Positions 52,541-60,954 of a DNA stretch of 64,000 bases are shown piece after piece. The notes below the pieces were generated by a model. It was not told where the DNA came from. It made no database searches and saw only the letters and a list, made by a program, of their open reading frames with translations. This DNA is from SM23-73-3 sp964580215. Lineage in GTDB: Bacteria > Zixibacteria > MSB-5A5 > SM1-73. Numbering within the stretch: position 1 is the first letter of the stretch; every line of letters begins with the position of its first letter. The position numbers were made by a program, and so were the translations under genes. The stretch is taken from the NCBI GenBank assembly GCA_964580215.1, contig CAZOJT010000001.1, forward strand, positions 124,001 to 188,000, given 5' to 3'.

Positions 52541-53041
52541 TCATTTTTTGGCAGCCAAAGCCTTTATTCGATCTCTGATCTGGGCGGCTTTTTCGAAATC
52601 TTCTTCTTCGATAGCTTTCCTCAACTTCTCTTGAAGCTTTGTTTCCTCCCACAAAGGTTTCATCACATTCCTGGTAGTGTGAGGGTATTTCCCCCGATGC
52701 TGGGTGGAACCGTGGATCTTTCTCAAAAGATCGTTAAGCTGGCTTTTGAAGGTAACGTAACAGTTCCCACATCCCAGACGCCCTGTTTTGGCGAAATCGG
52801 AGAAGCTCATCCCGCAGTCAGTGCAAACAACCTCGGACTCTTTGCTGGGCTTCTGCATCTTGGTCTGACTGAGCATACTAGCTAAGAACTCAGCTAAGGG
52901 GAAGGGCACTCCCTCCAGAGGATTACGAAATCCCCTCTTCTCTGCACATTCCCGGCAAAGATTTAAAACCACCTTCTTGTTGTTGATCACCTCGGTCAGA
53001 TGAACCGTAGCTTCTCTTTTCCCACAATCCTGACACAGCAT
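52541..53041 (-). CDS. mcsA: McsA, activator of McsB (UvrB/UvrC-motif zinc protein)
   Basis: A 166-residue protein with two pairs of CxxC zinc sites (MLCQDCGKREATVHL / LCRECAEKRG and VCTDCGMSFSDFAKTGRLGC GNCY, in order) and a C-terminal UVR motif (LQEKLRKAIEEEDFEKAAQI). It activates McsB. First gene of mcsA-mcsB-clpC; ctsR, the usual first gene and repressor in Firmicutes, is not present upstream. The 215-base gap 53042-53256 holds short inverted repeats (GTTCACCTTTAGGTGAAC). Confidence 0.94.
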   Translation of the reverse strand: MLCQDCGKREATVHLTEVINNKKVVLNLCRECAEKRGFRNPLEGVPFPLAEFLASMLSQTKMQKPSKESEVVCTDCGMSFSDFAKTGRLGCGNCYVTFKSQLNDLLRKIHGSTQHRGKYPHTTRNVMKPLWEETKLQEKLRKAIEEEDFEKAAQIRDRIKALAAKK

Positions 53042-53256
53042 GTTATTCGCCTTTTACCTCATGTTTAGAGATGTCTTTAAAGAAACTATTTTAAAAGAAC
53101 GATTGGAGTGTTCACCTTTAGGTGAACCAGGTTGCACTTCTATACTTTATAAATAATCTCAGGTCAAGCTAAAGCTTGACACTCCAGAACCCAGAACCCT
53201 TTTTTCAATCTGACTTTTTCAGAGATCTCTTTTTACCTCTCCTGAATCTTCAATTT

Positions 53257-53958
53257 TTATTTTGAACCCGGCATCGCCTTGCCCTCAACCAAAGTGATTA
53301 TCCGATGAGCTCTCTCTGCCAGAAGATGATTGTGCGTGGCGATAATAAAAGTCTGACCCTTCTTACCACTCAACTCGGATATAAGATTATGTAACTCCTC
53401 TCCGGTTGCCCTGTCTAAGTTTCCGGAGGGCTCGTCTGCGATCACTATCTGAGGCTCATTGATCAATGCCCGCGCCACTGCCACCCTCTGCTGTTCCCCT
53501 CCGGACAGCTCTCCAGGCTTATGATAGGCTCTATCAGCAAGTCCCACCTCCGAAAGCAGTTGCGCTGCCTTCTTTCTAATTGAACTCATCTCCTCTCCGG
53601 CAATAAGTCGAGGCATCATCACGTTCTCCAGGGCGGAAAACTCCGGCAGAAGATGATGAAACTGAAACACAAATCCTATGGTCTTGTTTCTGAAATGTGC
53701 CAGCTTTTTGTCGCTTAAGGCAAAGACGTCGGTGGAGTCCAATCTCACCTTTCCCTTTGTAGGTCGATCCAATGCTCCCAAGATGTGAAGCAGAGTGCTT
53801 TTCCCCACCCCGGATGCGCCCACCACAGATACTATCTCGCCTCGTCTTATCCCGATGTCCACTCCCTTTAATACGTGAAGCGTTTCAGCACCCGTTTGAA
53901 AGCTCTTGTGGATGTCAACGCCTTCTAATACAATATCGTCGTCTCTGGTCTGTTTCAC
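53257..53958 (-). CDS. lolD: ABC transporter ATP-binding protein, LolD type
   Basis: A 233-residue ATPase: Walker A GASGVGKST, Q-loop FVFQFHHLLPEFSALENVMMP (typical of LolD), signature LSGGEQQRVAVARAL, Walker B IVIADEPSGNLD, H-loop IIATHN. LolD energises transfer of lipoproteins from the inner membrane to the outer-membrane pathway with LolC/E. Start is GTG 53958 without a clear ribosome site. No permease is adjacent, so the partner would be encoded elsewhere; a MacB-type ATPase is the alternative. Confidence 0.88.
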   Translation of the reverse strand: MKQTRDDDIVLEGVDIHKSFQTGAETLHVLKGVDIGIRRGEIVSVVGASGVGKSTLLHILGALDRPTKGKVRLDSTDVFALSDKKLAHFRNKTIGFVFQFHHLLPEFSALENVMMPRLIAGEEMSSIRKKAAQLLSEVGLADRAYHKPGELSGGEQQRVAVARALINEPQIVIADEPSGNLDRATGEELHNLISELSGKKGQTFIIATHNHLLAERAHRIITLVEGKAMPGSK

Positions 53959-55031
53959 AATCTTATTATATTTTTATTTTCGCCATTTTTTTCGCTTTAT
54001 TTACCAACAGCATCAAACTTTGAGCATCCAATAACATTTTAGCTTGAAAAATGGATTTGTCAATAGAAAAGTGAACTGAAAATGTAGATACCAAATACAA
54101 ATCAGACACCCCCGAAAGGTTTACCCTTACGGGCTCACCAAAGGCGGGATGGATAATAACGTCTACAGGTAGCAGAAAATCCCTCACAGCAGATTAAGCA
54201 GATAAAAATCATCGGTATCAGCTTAATCCGTTTAATCAGCTGTGAGGCATTCTCCTGCTCCCCGATATGTTATCCTAACGGGGGCGCATGTCCTCCCCTC
54301 TGGGGATCTCCGTCATCCCACGACATTAGTCGAAGATCCCGCCGAAGGCGGTGATTGAAAACCCCGCCAGAGTGGGGCGGTATCAATAAAATGACGCCCA
54401 TACAAAAATCAAACTTGAGATTGAATCCACCTTAAGCTATATTATAAAAGTTCCTCTTGGGTATCCGATATGTATCTGGTCATTACAAAGTGAACTGAAA
54501 AGTTTCGCCATTTTTTTCAATTTACCCCACAGGCTGAAGCTACGTTGCACACCCGGGTACTCCATTAGCAAAAATATGGCGAAAAATTGTTGATTTTTGG
54601 AAGAAAATGGCTATGTTAAGGGCAATTTGTTGCCCGACAGAACTTTTAGGTCACAGAAGTTTTCGGACATAAGATAAGGAGGTAACTACTTGGAAATTCA
54701 TTTTGGAACTGGCATAAGAGCTCCGAACCCCACCCTGTGGAGCGGGATAGAATGTATCCTGAGTTTAATAGTGTTTAAAGGTCAAACATCAATTTTAAGG
54801 AGAAAGCGTCAAGATGAATTCATAAAAAGGTTGAGATGTTCGGTTAACGTTGGCGAAGTCCGAATTTGGATCCATAGGACTGGTATCGATGCTGGAGGCT
54901 CGAAGTTGGAAGCTGAAACACCTAATTGGACAAAGAAATCTTCGAGTGTCGAGCTTCGAAAGACAAACTTCGTTACGAATCTCGACAACAACATCCGAGC
55001 ATCGAGCCTTATCAAAGGAGGTGATTAAAAT
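53959..55031. other. 1.07-kb repeat-rich region without a supported gene
   Basis: At 54115-54144 two AAAGG copies flank a 20-base insert (TTTACCCTTACGGGCTCACC) beside CGGGA. GATTAAGCAGAT and AATCCGTTTAATC near 54194-54240 are diverged GGTCAAC-type units. 54452-54488 is the second copy of the 26441 repeat. 54859-54879 is an exact stand-alone copy of the 21-bp micro-repeat inserted at 20727. A frame from TTG 54690 has a good AAGGAGG site but is composed of repeats and is not credible as a protein. Confidence 0.5.
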
Positions 55032-55391
55032 ATGCCAACCATAGTTCATTTTGAAATCCCGGCAGACGATCCTGAGCGGGCAAAGAAATTCTACACCGAT
55101 CTTTTTGGCTGGAAAATCGAAAAAACACCAGAAATGGATTACTGGATGATTGCCACCAGCGGTGAAAAGGCAGTGGATGGTGGTATGATGAAGAGACAAG
55201 AACCGCATCAACCAATTACCAACTACATTGATGTCCCTTCCATAGATGAATATGCCGCCAAAGTGGAAAAGCTCGGTGGCAAAGTAGTTATGCCCAAAAC
55301 GGCTGTGCCAACTATGGGATACTTCGCTGTATGTCTTGATACCGAGAACAATGTCTTTGCCCTGTGGCAATCGGACAAAAGCGCAAAGTAA
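55032..55391 (+). CDS. VOC-family (glyoxalase/bleomycin-resistance fold) protein
   Basis: A 119-residue single-domain protein: TIVHFEIPADDPERAKKFYT, DLFGWKIEKTPEMDYWMIAT, NYIDVPSIDEYAAKVEKLGG, YFAVCLDTENNVFALWQSDK. The two beta-alpha-beta-beta-beta repeats and metal-type H5 and E111-region residues fit the VOC superfamily, close to the 27-kDa-antigen-like group. Function is not assignable. AAAGGAGGTG precedes ATG 55032. Confidence 0.9.
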   Translation: MPTIVHFEIPADDPERAKKFYTDLFGWKIEKTPEMDYWMIATSGEKAVDGGMMKRQEPHQPITNYIDVPSIDEYAAKVEKLGGKVVMPKTAVPTMGYFAVCLDTENNVFALWQSDKSAK

Positions 55392-55434
55392 CACCCGGCG
55401 GGGTTCGGAAGCAGTAGTATTCCCAGAGTTTCAG

Positions 55435-55464
55435 TTGCGTCGGGAAATTGTTTTCCCGACGCAA
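55435..55464. repeat. Perfect 13-bp-stem hairpin
   Basis: TTGCGTCGGGAAA-TTGT-TTTCCCGACGCAA. No T-run follows, so it is more likely a REP-type palindrome than a terminator, although it lies just after the VOC gene. Confidence 0.6.
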
Positions 55465-55547
55465 TGCCCGAATGACGCAAACTCAGACATATTTAGATGT
55501 CAGGTGTGAAGCAGATATGGGCTGTTGCATGAAGAGGGTGTCTCAGC

Positions 55548-56747
55548 ATGAAAAGATATGAAAGAATAATATCGACTATAAAAGAAGAAACTGGTCTCCT
55601 TAAAATGATTCAATCGGGGCTTAAACCGGAAGAGATAAAACAGGCAGTTATTGAATCGCTTGAACCCTATTTTGTGAATAAAGATGTTCTTGCGGAGCTT
55701 GCCACAGAAGCACTTGTTGGCGACAGTATAAACCTTATCAGGCTTCAGAAAAGCCCATGGTTCTTTCGCAGATTTGAGAAATGCCTTTCCACCTATCGCA
55801 ACGCAAAAAGTCGAGATGCGCGGAGTAGTTTTGAATGTTGCGCGGCGTGGCGCTCCGGCATTAACGAAAGCATATCGAAGTTTTGGAGCGTTCTCCATCT
55901 GGAAGTTGATAAGAATACTCTTGAAATTGAGGAATTCTTGCAGGAGTGTCTCAGTAATATCGGTGATATAATTGAAGGAATAACAAAACCGTATTTAAAA
56001 GCCCTTCTTCACCAAATGAGAATTGCCGAAGGGGTCAAAACTGCTTTTGGGCACATCGACTCTTTGGATTTGGGCACAACCGTGAATGAGTTAATCCAAG
56101 AAAGCGGTTATCCGGAACTTTTCATGCCGCCTCCGTGGAAAATCCGACTCAATCAATGGCGAAACATCGCCTACCACAGCACGGCCGGAGTCGAGGACAA
56201 TCTCATTATTTGTTGGTATGGAAAATCACCCAACATTAGGACTGTTCGCTTTCCCAGGAACGAACTTCTGGAGGCTGTCCACACTATTTTTCATATATTC
56301 AAGACTTTGAAACTGGCTGACAGTATCTTCTTCATGGATAACGTTAAAGAAATCCGAAAGCTTCTTCCGCACGGCGATATAAGACCGGAGGCGGAATTTC
56401 TGAATTTTGCCGCGGGCTTAGCGTCTCAAGGGTTCGAAATAGTCGAGTATGTTAAGGCGCCCAATGAAGCAAGACTCATTGTAAAGGACATCTCTAGCTT
56501 AAACCCAAATGAACGCCGATCGCACGCTTCACAGTTCTTATTCCCCCTTTGGCTAGTCACTGGCTCAAGGGAAGTAATAGTGGAGTACCGAGAGAGGGAC
56601 AACACGCCCAATGTCAGGGTGAGCACTGACTCCGCCACGTGCCAAAAGATCTATGACGGAGAACTAGACCCGTTGACTTTGGCAAAAACAATGAAGATTG
56701 TGAAGCTGAAGAGAAACAATGCTTCGACACCACGGGATGGTAGTTAG
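55548..56747 (+). CDS. Protein with HEPN-type RNase motif, unknown family
   Basis: A 399-residue protein I cannot assign to a named family. The first ~215 residues are strongly helical and end with QWRNIAYHSTAGVEDNLIIC: R205-N-I-A-Y-H210 fits the RNxxxH (Rx4H) active-site motif of HEPN ribonucleases, and the following polar turn and short strand are also typical. The C-terminal ~190 residues form a mixed domain (FPLWLVTGSREVIVEYRERD) of unknown role. GAGGGTG precedes ATG 55548. A GIY-YIG nuclease gene starts 151 bases after its end on the same strand. HEPN proteins are common in abortive infection and toxin systems, so a two-nuclease defence module is a reasonable hypothesis, not shown. Confidence 0.7.
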   Translation: MKRYERIISTIKEETGLLKMIQSGLKPEEIKQAVIESLEPYFVNKDVLAELATEALVGDSINLIRLQKSPWFFRRFEKCLSTYRNAKSRDARSSFECCAAWRSGINESISKFWSVLHLEVDKNTLEIEEFLQECLSNIGDIIEGITKPYLKALLHQMRIAEGVKTAFGHIDSLDLGTTVNELIQESGYPELFMPPPWKIRLNQWRNIAYHSTAGVEDNLIICWYGKSPNIRTVRFPRNELLEAVHTIFHIFKTLKLADSIFFMDNVKEIRKLLPHGDIRPEAEFLNFAAGLASQGFEIVEYVKAPNEARLIVKDISSLNPNERRSHASQFLFPLWLVTGSREVIVEYRERDNTPNVRVSTDSATCQKIYDGELDPLTLAKTMKIVKLKRNNASTPRDGS

Positions 56748-56898
56748 CCGCGAGGCGCCTTTTTGTGGGACTTCATGTAACCTTGGCAAGTCTTCCGCAA
56801 AAACGCAAAGAGAGAAAACGAGAAGTCTGCTGCTTGGCCCTCAGCCAAACGAGTGTTTCTTCAATCGTTGGGCCGAAAGCTGATTTCAGGAAGGATTC

Positions 56899-57354
56899 AT
56901 GTTTACAGATCAACAAATACGGCGATACCTTCGCAGAATGGAAAGCAAGCTAATGACGGAAGCAAACAGAAGAAAGGTAAGGCTATCGACTGACTGGGTA
57001 AACGAACGTCCTGACAAACCTGGCGCCTATATTGCGTTTGAGGGTCGGGTCGTAGTTTACGTCGGAGAAACCGGGAACCTTCGAGCACGCATGAGAGATC
57101 TGCTTGACTCGCGCCGCCATAGTCTCCGCAGAAACATTGGAAAGCATAACTTCTCAGGGGACAAAGGCTATCGGGATGCCACCACTCGAAGGAAGTTTCC
57201 AAAACACATTGAGAACAGTGTCGTCAGATGGCTCGAGAAAAAGGTTAGCATCTCACTAGTGCCAATGAAGCTAGGGCGAAAAGAACTGGAGGAGAAGCTT
57301 GTTCATAAACATGATCCAAAATACAACAAAAGGCGCCAACGAAAGACACGCTAG
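56899..57354 (+). CDS. GIY-YIG nuclease domain protein
   Basis: A 151-residue stand-alone GIY-YIG nuclease. GAYIAF (49-ish, GIY position) and VVYVGETGNLRARMRDLL (YIG position plus the R of the catalytic helix) are followed by HIENSVVRWLEKKVSISLVP and the catalytic glutamate/asparagine region ELEEKLVHKHDPKYNKR. AGGAAGGATT precedes ATG 56899. All family motifs are present, so it should be active. UvrC and homing endonucleases are excluded by length and lack of extra domains. It follows the HEPN-motif protein and both are isolated between repeats. Confidence 0.88.
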   Translation: MFTDQQIRRYLRRMESKLMTEANRRKVRLSTDWVNERPDKPGAYIAFEGRVVVYVGETGNLRARMRDLLDSRRHSLRRNIGKHNFSGDKGYRDATTRRKFPKHIENSVVRWLEKKVSISLVPMKLGRKELEEKLVHKHDPKYNKRRQRKTR

Positions 57355-57508
57355 AAAAACTTCAACAGTTCGCCGAGCTCCCGGTCCTGAGCGTATCGAA
57401 GCATGTAGAGGGGGAGACAGGTGCGCGAGGTAAAGATAGGGAAACTTGACTTTCTGGCACAAGCGATTTGTCTTTGTGAAAACTACTTGCCCGGAGGAGT
57501 CCAGGAAT

Positions 57509-58846
57509 ATGCAAATGTACGAGATAATCAGCAAGAAAAGAGACAAAAAAAAACTTACCCAGGAGGAGATAGAGTATTTCGTCTCAGGTTATACCAAAGG
57601 TCAAATCCCCGACTATCAGGCATCCGCGCTTCTGATGGCTATTTTCCTAAACGGCATGGATGCGGAGGAGACCTTCCACTTGACCTTATCCATGATGAAG
57701 TCCGGCAGGGTTCTTGATCTGAGCTCTGTTCGGGGAATGAAGGTTGACAAGCACAGCACTGGAGGAGTGGGGGATAAGGTCTCGTTGATACTTGCCCCTC
57801 TGGTCGCCTCATGCGGGGTTAAGGTTCCCATGATCTCCGGAAGGGGACTGGGTCATACCGGCGGAACTTTGGACAAATTGGAGTCCATTCCCGGATTCCG
57901 TACAGATCTATCTTTAACAAGATTTGTAAGAATGCTCTCAGACGTCGGTGTCTGCATGATCGGACAGACAAAAGAGATTGCACCTGCCGACAGAAAAATG
58001 TATGCTCTAAGAGACGTAACCGCTACGGTGAGCTCCATACCTCTGATCGCCTCCAGCATCATGAGCAAAAAATTAGCCGAGGGGGCAGATGGGTTTGTAT
58101 TCGATGTCAAGGTGGGAAACGGAGCCTTCATGCAAAAAAAGGATGAGGCTGTGTTTCTGGCAAAGAGTTTGATCCAGATAGCAAAAAGATTCAAAAAGAA
58201 AGCGGTGGCTTTGATAACTAACATGAATGAACCGCTAGGCGAGGCGGTGGGGAACTCCATTGAGGTGATGGAAGCCATCCAGGCTTTGAAAGGAAAAGCT
58301 CCACAGGATCTTATGGAAGTTACCCTGAGCTTGAGCGCACACATGCTTGTTTTAGGGAAAAAGGCGAAGAATCTGAAGGATGCAGAAAAGAAGTTAAGTC
58401 AAGCCATAGAAACCGGTAAGGCACTGGATAAATTTGAAGAGATGATCAAAAAACAGGGTGGAAATCCAAAAGTGTTATTTGACTTTGGGCTTTTTCCTTG
58501 GGTGAAATTCAAGCTTTGGGTAAACTCAAACCGAGAGGGATACGTTCAATCCATAGACACCCGGAAGATCGGACTTTCAGCAATGAGGTTGGGTGCTGGC
58601 AGAGAGAAGATGGATAGCCCAATTGATCCAGGCGTTGGTTTTTTAATCAAGAAAAAGGTGGGAGATTCTGTCAGAAAAAGGGAGCCCCTGGCTGTGGTCT
58701 TTGCTAACAAACTGAAAAAAGCCAGGCAAGCTTGTTCTGAGATCAGGCAGGCCTATCAGATAACCAAAAGAAAAACACCCAGGTTGAAAAAGATTTTATT
58801 GATTGTTGATGAAAACGGGACCAGGAGATCAAAGGACGGCTTTTAG
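57509..58846 (+). CDS. Pyrimidine-nucleoside / thymidine phosphorylase
   Basis: A 445-residue nucleoside phosphorylase, cleaving uridine/thymidine with phosphate for salvage. KVDKHSTGGVGDKVSLILAP (phosphate site), GRGLGHTGGTLDKLESIPGF, YALRDVTATVSSIPLIASSI MSKKLAEG (in two parts) and DVKVGNGAFM are conserved. I chose ATG 57509 because GGAGGAG lies nine bases upstream; a longer frame from 57446 adds 21 non-homologous residues. DeoA and Pdp cannot be separated with confidence by eye. Confidence 0.93.
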   Translation: MQMYEIISKKRDKKKLTQEEIEYFVSGYTKGQIPDYQASALLMAIFLNGMDAEETFHLTLSMMKSGRVLDLSSVRGMKVDKHSTGGVGDKVSLILAPLVASCGVKVPMISGRGLGHTGGTLDKLESIPGFRTDLSLTRFVRMLSDVGVCMIGQTKEIAPADRKMYALRDVTATVSSIPLIASSIMSKKLAEGADGFVFDVKVGNGAFMQKKDEAVFLAKSLIQIAKRFKKKAVALITNMNEPLGEAVGNSIEVMEAIQALKGKAPQDLMEVTLSLSAHMLVLGKKAKNLKDAEKKLSQAIETGKALDKFEEMIKKQGGNPKVLFDFGLFPWVKFKLWVNSNREGYVQSIDTRKIGLSAMRLGAGREKMDSPIDPGVGFLIKKKVGDSVRKREPLAVVFANKLKKARQACSEIRQAYQITKRKTPRLKKILLIVDENGTRRSKDGF

Positions 58847-58896
58847 TTATCCCCGCCCAGGGCCAAATTTATGGTTATGGAGAGCCAGAATCTAAC

Positions 58897-59045
58897 TTAT
58901 TAAGGAGAGCATATAATTGTTTACATCCCCCCTTTAGAAAAGGGGGGAAGGGGGGATTCGTATGAATGTGCGTATGCACTCATACGAGCATACGCACATT
59001 CATACGAATAATAAGATGTAAACTGTTTCCTGCTCCTCTTAGTAA
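58897..59045. mobile_element. MITE-like element, copy 2 (inverted relative to 51141-51410)
   Basis: The left end TTATTAAGGAGAGCA differs at three positions from the complement of the right end TGCTCCTCTTAGTAA (59031-59045). The interior includes ATATAATTGTTTACATCCCC, a CCCCCCTTTAGAAAAGGGGGG hairpin and the complete CGTATG palindrome: 20-bp arms at 58957-58976 and 58989-59008 around CACTCATACGAG. Lacks about 120 bases present in copy 1. Confidence 0.8.
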
Positions 59046-59406
59046 GTTAAGTTCTGGCTCTTTCCCCCTTCACATTTCCTCTGTTTTTCTGTAAGGCAAT
59101 CTTCTGTCCTTTTTCTACCTCACGCCTTTTGTTCCCCTTCAGGGTGAATCCTTCAGGGTGAACCCCTCTCCATGAAATGGAGAAGGGGATAGGGAGTGAG
59201 GATTTTTGAGTTGTAGGTCGGATATGTCTCGCCAGAGGCGGGACTATCCGACATTTGTTCTGTCCGAAACCACCGCCTTTGGCGGGGATTTCGGACCTAC
59301 AATTGACTCAAATTTGAACCAAATCATTAAATTATTAAAATAAAATGTCGAAATTCTTATGGAAAGTTAAAAATTTCTGCAACATCCCCATATTCACAAC
59401 GTATAG
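59046..59406. other. Repeat-bearing gap upstream of the efflux operon
   Basis: Contains an inverted TCAGGGTGAACCCCTCTCCA block (related to 22508-22610) and GTCCGAAACCACCGCC / GGCGGGGATTTCGGAC, a long inverted pair around 59261-59300. No gene is supported. Confidence 0.45.
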
Positions 59407-59437
59407 TATTCTAAGTTAGAATAGTATAGATTATAAT
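59407..59437 (+). promoter_or_regulatory. Palindromic operator overlapping the padR-efflux promoter
   Basis: TATTCTAA-G-TTAGAATA (59407-59423) is a perfect 17-bp inverted repeat; TATAAT (59432-59437) follows as the -10, about 22 bases before ATG 59460. The -35 would fall inside the palindrome. A second partial unit (AGTATAGATTATAATA) follows. This layout suggests autorepression by the PadR protein. Confidence 0.65.
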
Positions 59438-59459
59438 AACTCTGGGAGAGAGCGGCTTT

Positions 59460-59999
59460 ATGACCAAAAATGAGCTTGTGGTATTGGGGCTTTTAGACCA
59501 GACGCCCATGCACGGCTATCAGCTCTATCATGAAATAGAGAGAACCAGAATGGAGCATTGGGCTCAGGTCAACTTGGCATCCATATACAATACCCTCAAT
59601 AGATTAGAGCAAAAGGAGATGATAGAGCCAAAAAAGGAAAAGCCCGGACGGATGCCAGAGCGAAGTGTATATCACATTACTAAAAAAGGAAAAGAGAAAT
59701 TAGCCTCATTGGTGGAGCAAACCCTGAAGGCCAGTCAAATACCTCAAAGCAATTTCGTGGTGGGGGTTGCTTTTATCAAAGGTTTGTCAAAAAAGAAAGC
59801 TCTGGATTGTCTTAAATTTAAGGAGGAGGTTTTCCAGAAAACCTTAAAGCACCTACTAAAAGCCGACAAAGATGAAGGAGCGAACATGCCCTTCCATTGG
59901 AAATTTATTCTGCACAGTGGAATAGATCACATGAGATTGGAGATCAAGAGAATAAACGATCTGATAAAACAGATACAAAAGATGCGAAACTGGAAATAA
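59460..59999 (+). CDS. PadR-family transcriptional regulator
   Basis: A 179-residue regulator with the PadR winged helix (VVLGLLDQTPMHGYQLYHEI, VNLASIYNTLNRLEQKEMIE, SVYHITKKGKEKLASLVEQT) and a C-terminal helical dimerisation domain of the Vir_act_alpha type (FKEEVFQKTLKHLLKADKDE). PadR proteins typically repress drug-efflux genes and release DNA on binding a compound. It heads the operon padR-adaptor-RND pump; the palindrome at 59407-59423 is its likely operator. Confidence 0.93.
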   Translation: MTKNELVVLGLLDQTPMHGYQLYHEIERTRMEHWAQVNLASIYNTLNRLEQKEMIEPKKEKPGRMPERSVYHITKKGKEKLASLVEQTLKASQIPQSNFVVGVAFIKGLSKKKALDCLKFKEEVFQKTLKHLLKADKDEGANMPFHWKFILHSGIDHMRLEIKRINDLIKQIQKMRNWK

Positions 60000-60027
60000 T
60001 CTTAGAAGCGAAAGAGAGGAAGAGGTA

Positions 60028-60954
60028 ATGAAAAAAGTGATTTTATGGCTGATTCTGGTAGCCATTATCGGCTTTTTGGGCTATAGAGTCTGGGTGGCTT
60101 ATCAGCGAAGCCAGATAAAAGAAGTTGAAAAGACAGAAGAAATCCCGCCGGTTCAAATCGAGGTGGTTAAAACCAGCCCTCTTACTGAATCATTAAATCT
60201 GACCGGGGATGTCAAGGGGATAGAGGAAATAAACGTTTTCCCCAAGGTTTCGGGAAAGTTAGTGGAGATGAAGATCAGAGAGGGAGACCGGGTCAAAAAA
60301 GAACAGGTCTTAGCCATCATTGACAGAGATGTGGAGGGTATGAGATTCGAGCAAGCGGAGGTGACCTCCCCGGTAAGAGGAATTGTGGGAACAGTCTATC
60401 TGGACAAGGGAGCAAGGGTTAACCCGCCTGAGCCGGGACCAAGCATGGGAACTGCCTTGTTGAGAATTGTAAACATGGATACAGTAAAAGTGGTGGTGTG
60501 CGTTATCGAAAAAGACCTGTCCAAGATAAAGCTTCATCAGAAAACCCGGGTCTTGGTGGCTGCCTATCCTGGCCAGATGTTCTCCGGAAAGATAACTTTG
60601 ATCAGCCCCACCATAAACCAAATGACCAGAACTGCTTCGGTTGAGATCACCATTCCCAACCGAAATCATAAGCTCAAACCCGGTATGTTTGCTGAAGTAG
60701 AGATCATAATCAGAAAGCAAGACGACGCCATCTTAATACCTGCCTACGCTGTGCTTGAGCAAAGCAGTAACAAAAAAGTGTTCACTGTGGTGGATGGGAA
60801 GGCGGTGATGGGGCTGATCGAAGTAGGGATAGCTCAGGGTGACTTGGTGGAAGTAAAAAGTGGGCTTGATGCGGGGGATACTCTCATCGTGGCGGGTCAC
60901 CATCAAGTCTCAAGTGGTGACTTAGTCAGTATAGTTAAGGGGGGTGCCGAATAA
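60028..60954 (+). CDS. RND efflux periplasmic adaptor (HlyD/AcrA family)
   Basis: A 308-residue membrane-fusion protein: N-terminal membrane anchor (VILWLILVAIIGFLGYRVWV), barrel-lipoyl half motif GKLVEMKIREGDRVKKEQVL, second half VTSPVRGIVGTVYLDKGARV, and C-terminal YPGQMFSGKITLISPTINQM plus KPGMFAEVEIIIR. It lacks the long coiled-coil hairpin between the lipoyl halves: only a short linker (DRDVEGMRFEQAEVTSP) is present, unlike typical AcrA. AGAGG precedes ATG 60028. Its stop overlaps the pump start (TAATG). No outer-membrane factor gene is seen before the window ends. Confidence 0.92.
   Translation: MKKVILWLILVAIIGFLGYRVWVAYQRSQIKEVEKTEEIPPVQIEVVKTSPLTESLNLTGDVKGIEEINVFPKVSGKLVEMKIREGDRVKKEQVLAIIDRDVEGMRFEQAEVTSPVRGIVGTVYLDKGARVNPPEPGPSMGTALLRIVNMDTVKVVVCVIEKDLSKIKLHQKTRVLVAAYPGQMFSGKITLISPTINQMTRTASVEITIPNRNHKLKPGMFAEVEIIIRKQDDAILIPAYAVLEQSSNKKVFTVVDGKAVMGLIEVGIAQGDLVEVKSGLDAGDTLIVAGHHQVSSGDLVSIVKGGAE

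Noticed and set aside
54690..55028. 112-residue frame with a good ribosome site
   Set aside because: The translated sequence is made of dispersed repeats, including the exact 21-bp micro-repeat, and resembles no protein.
58957..59008. Repeated CGTATG/CATACG units as a CRISPR array
   Set aside because: The units are palindromes scattered over tens of kilobases, with no regular spacing and no cas genes in the window.
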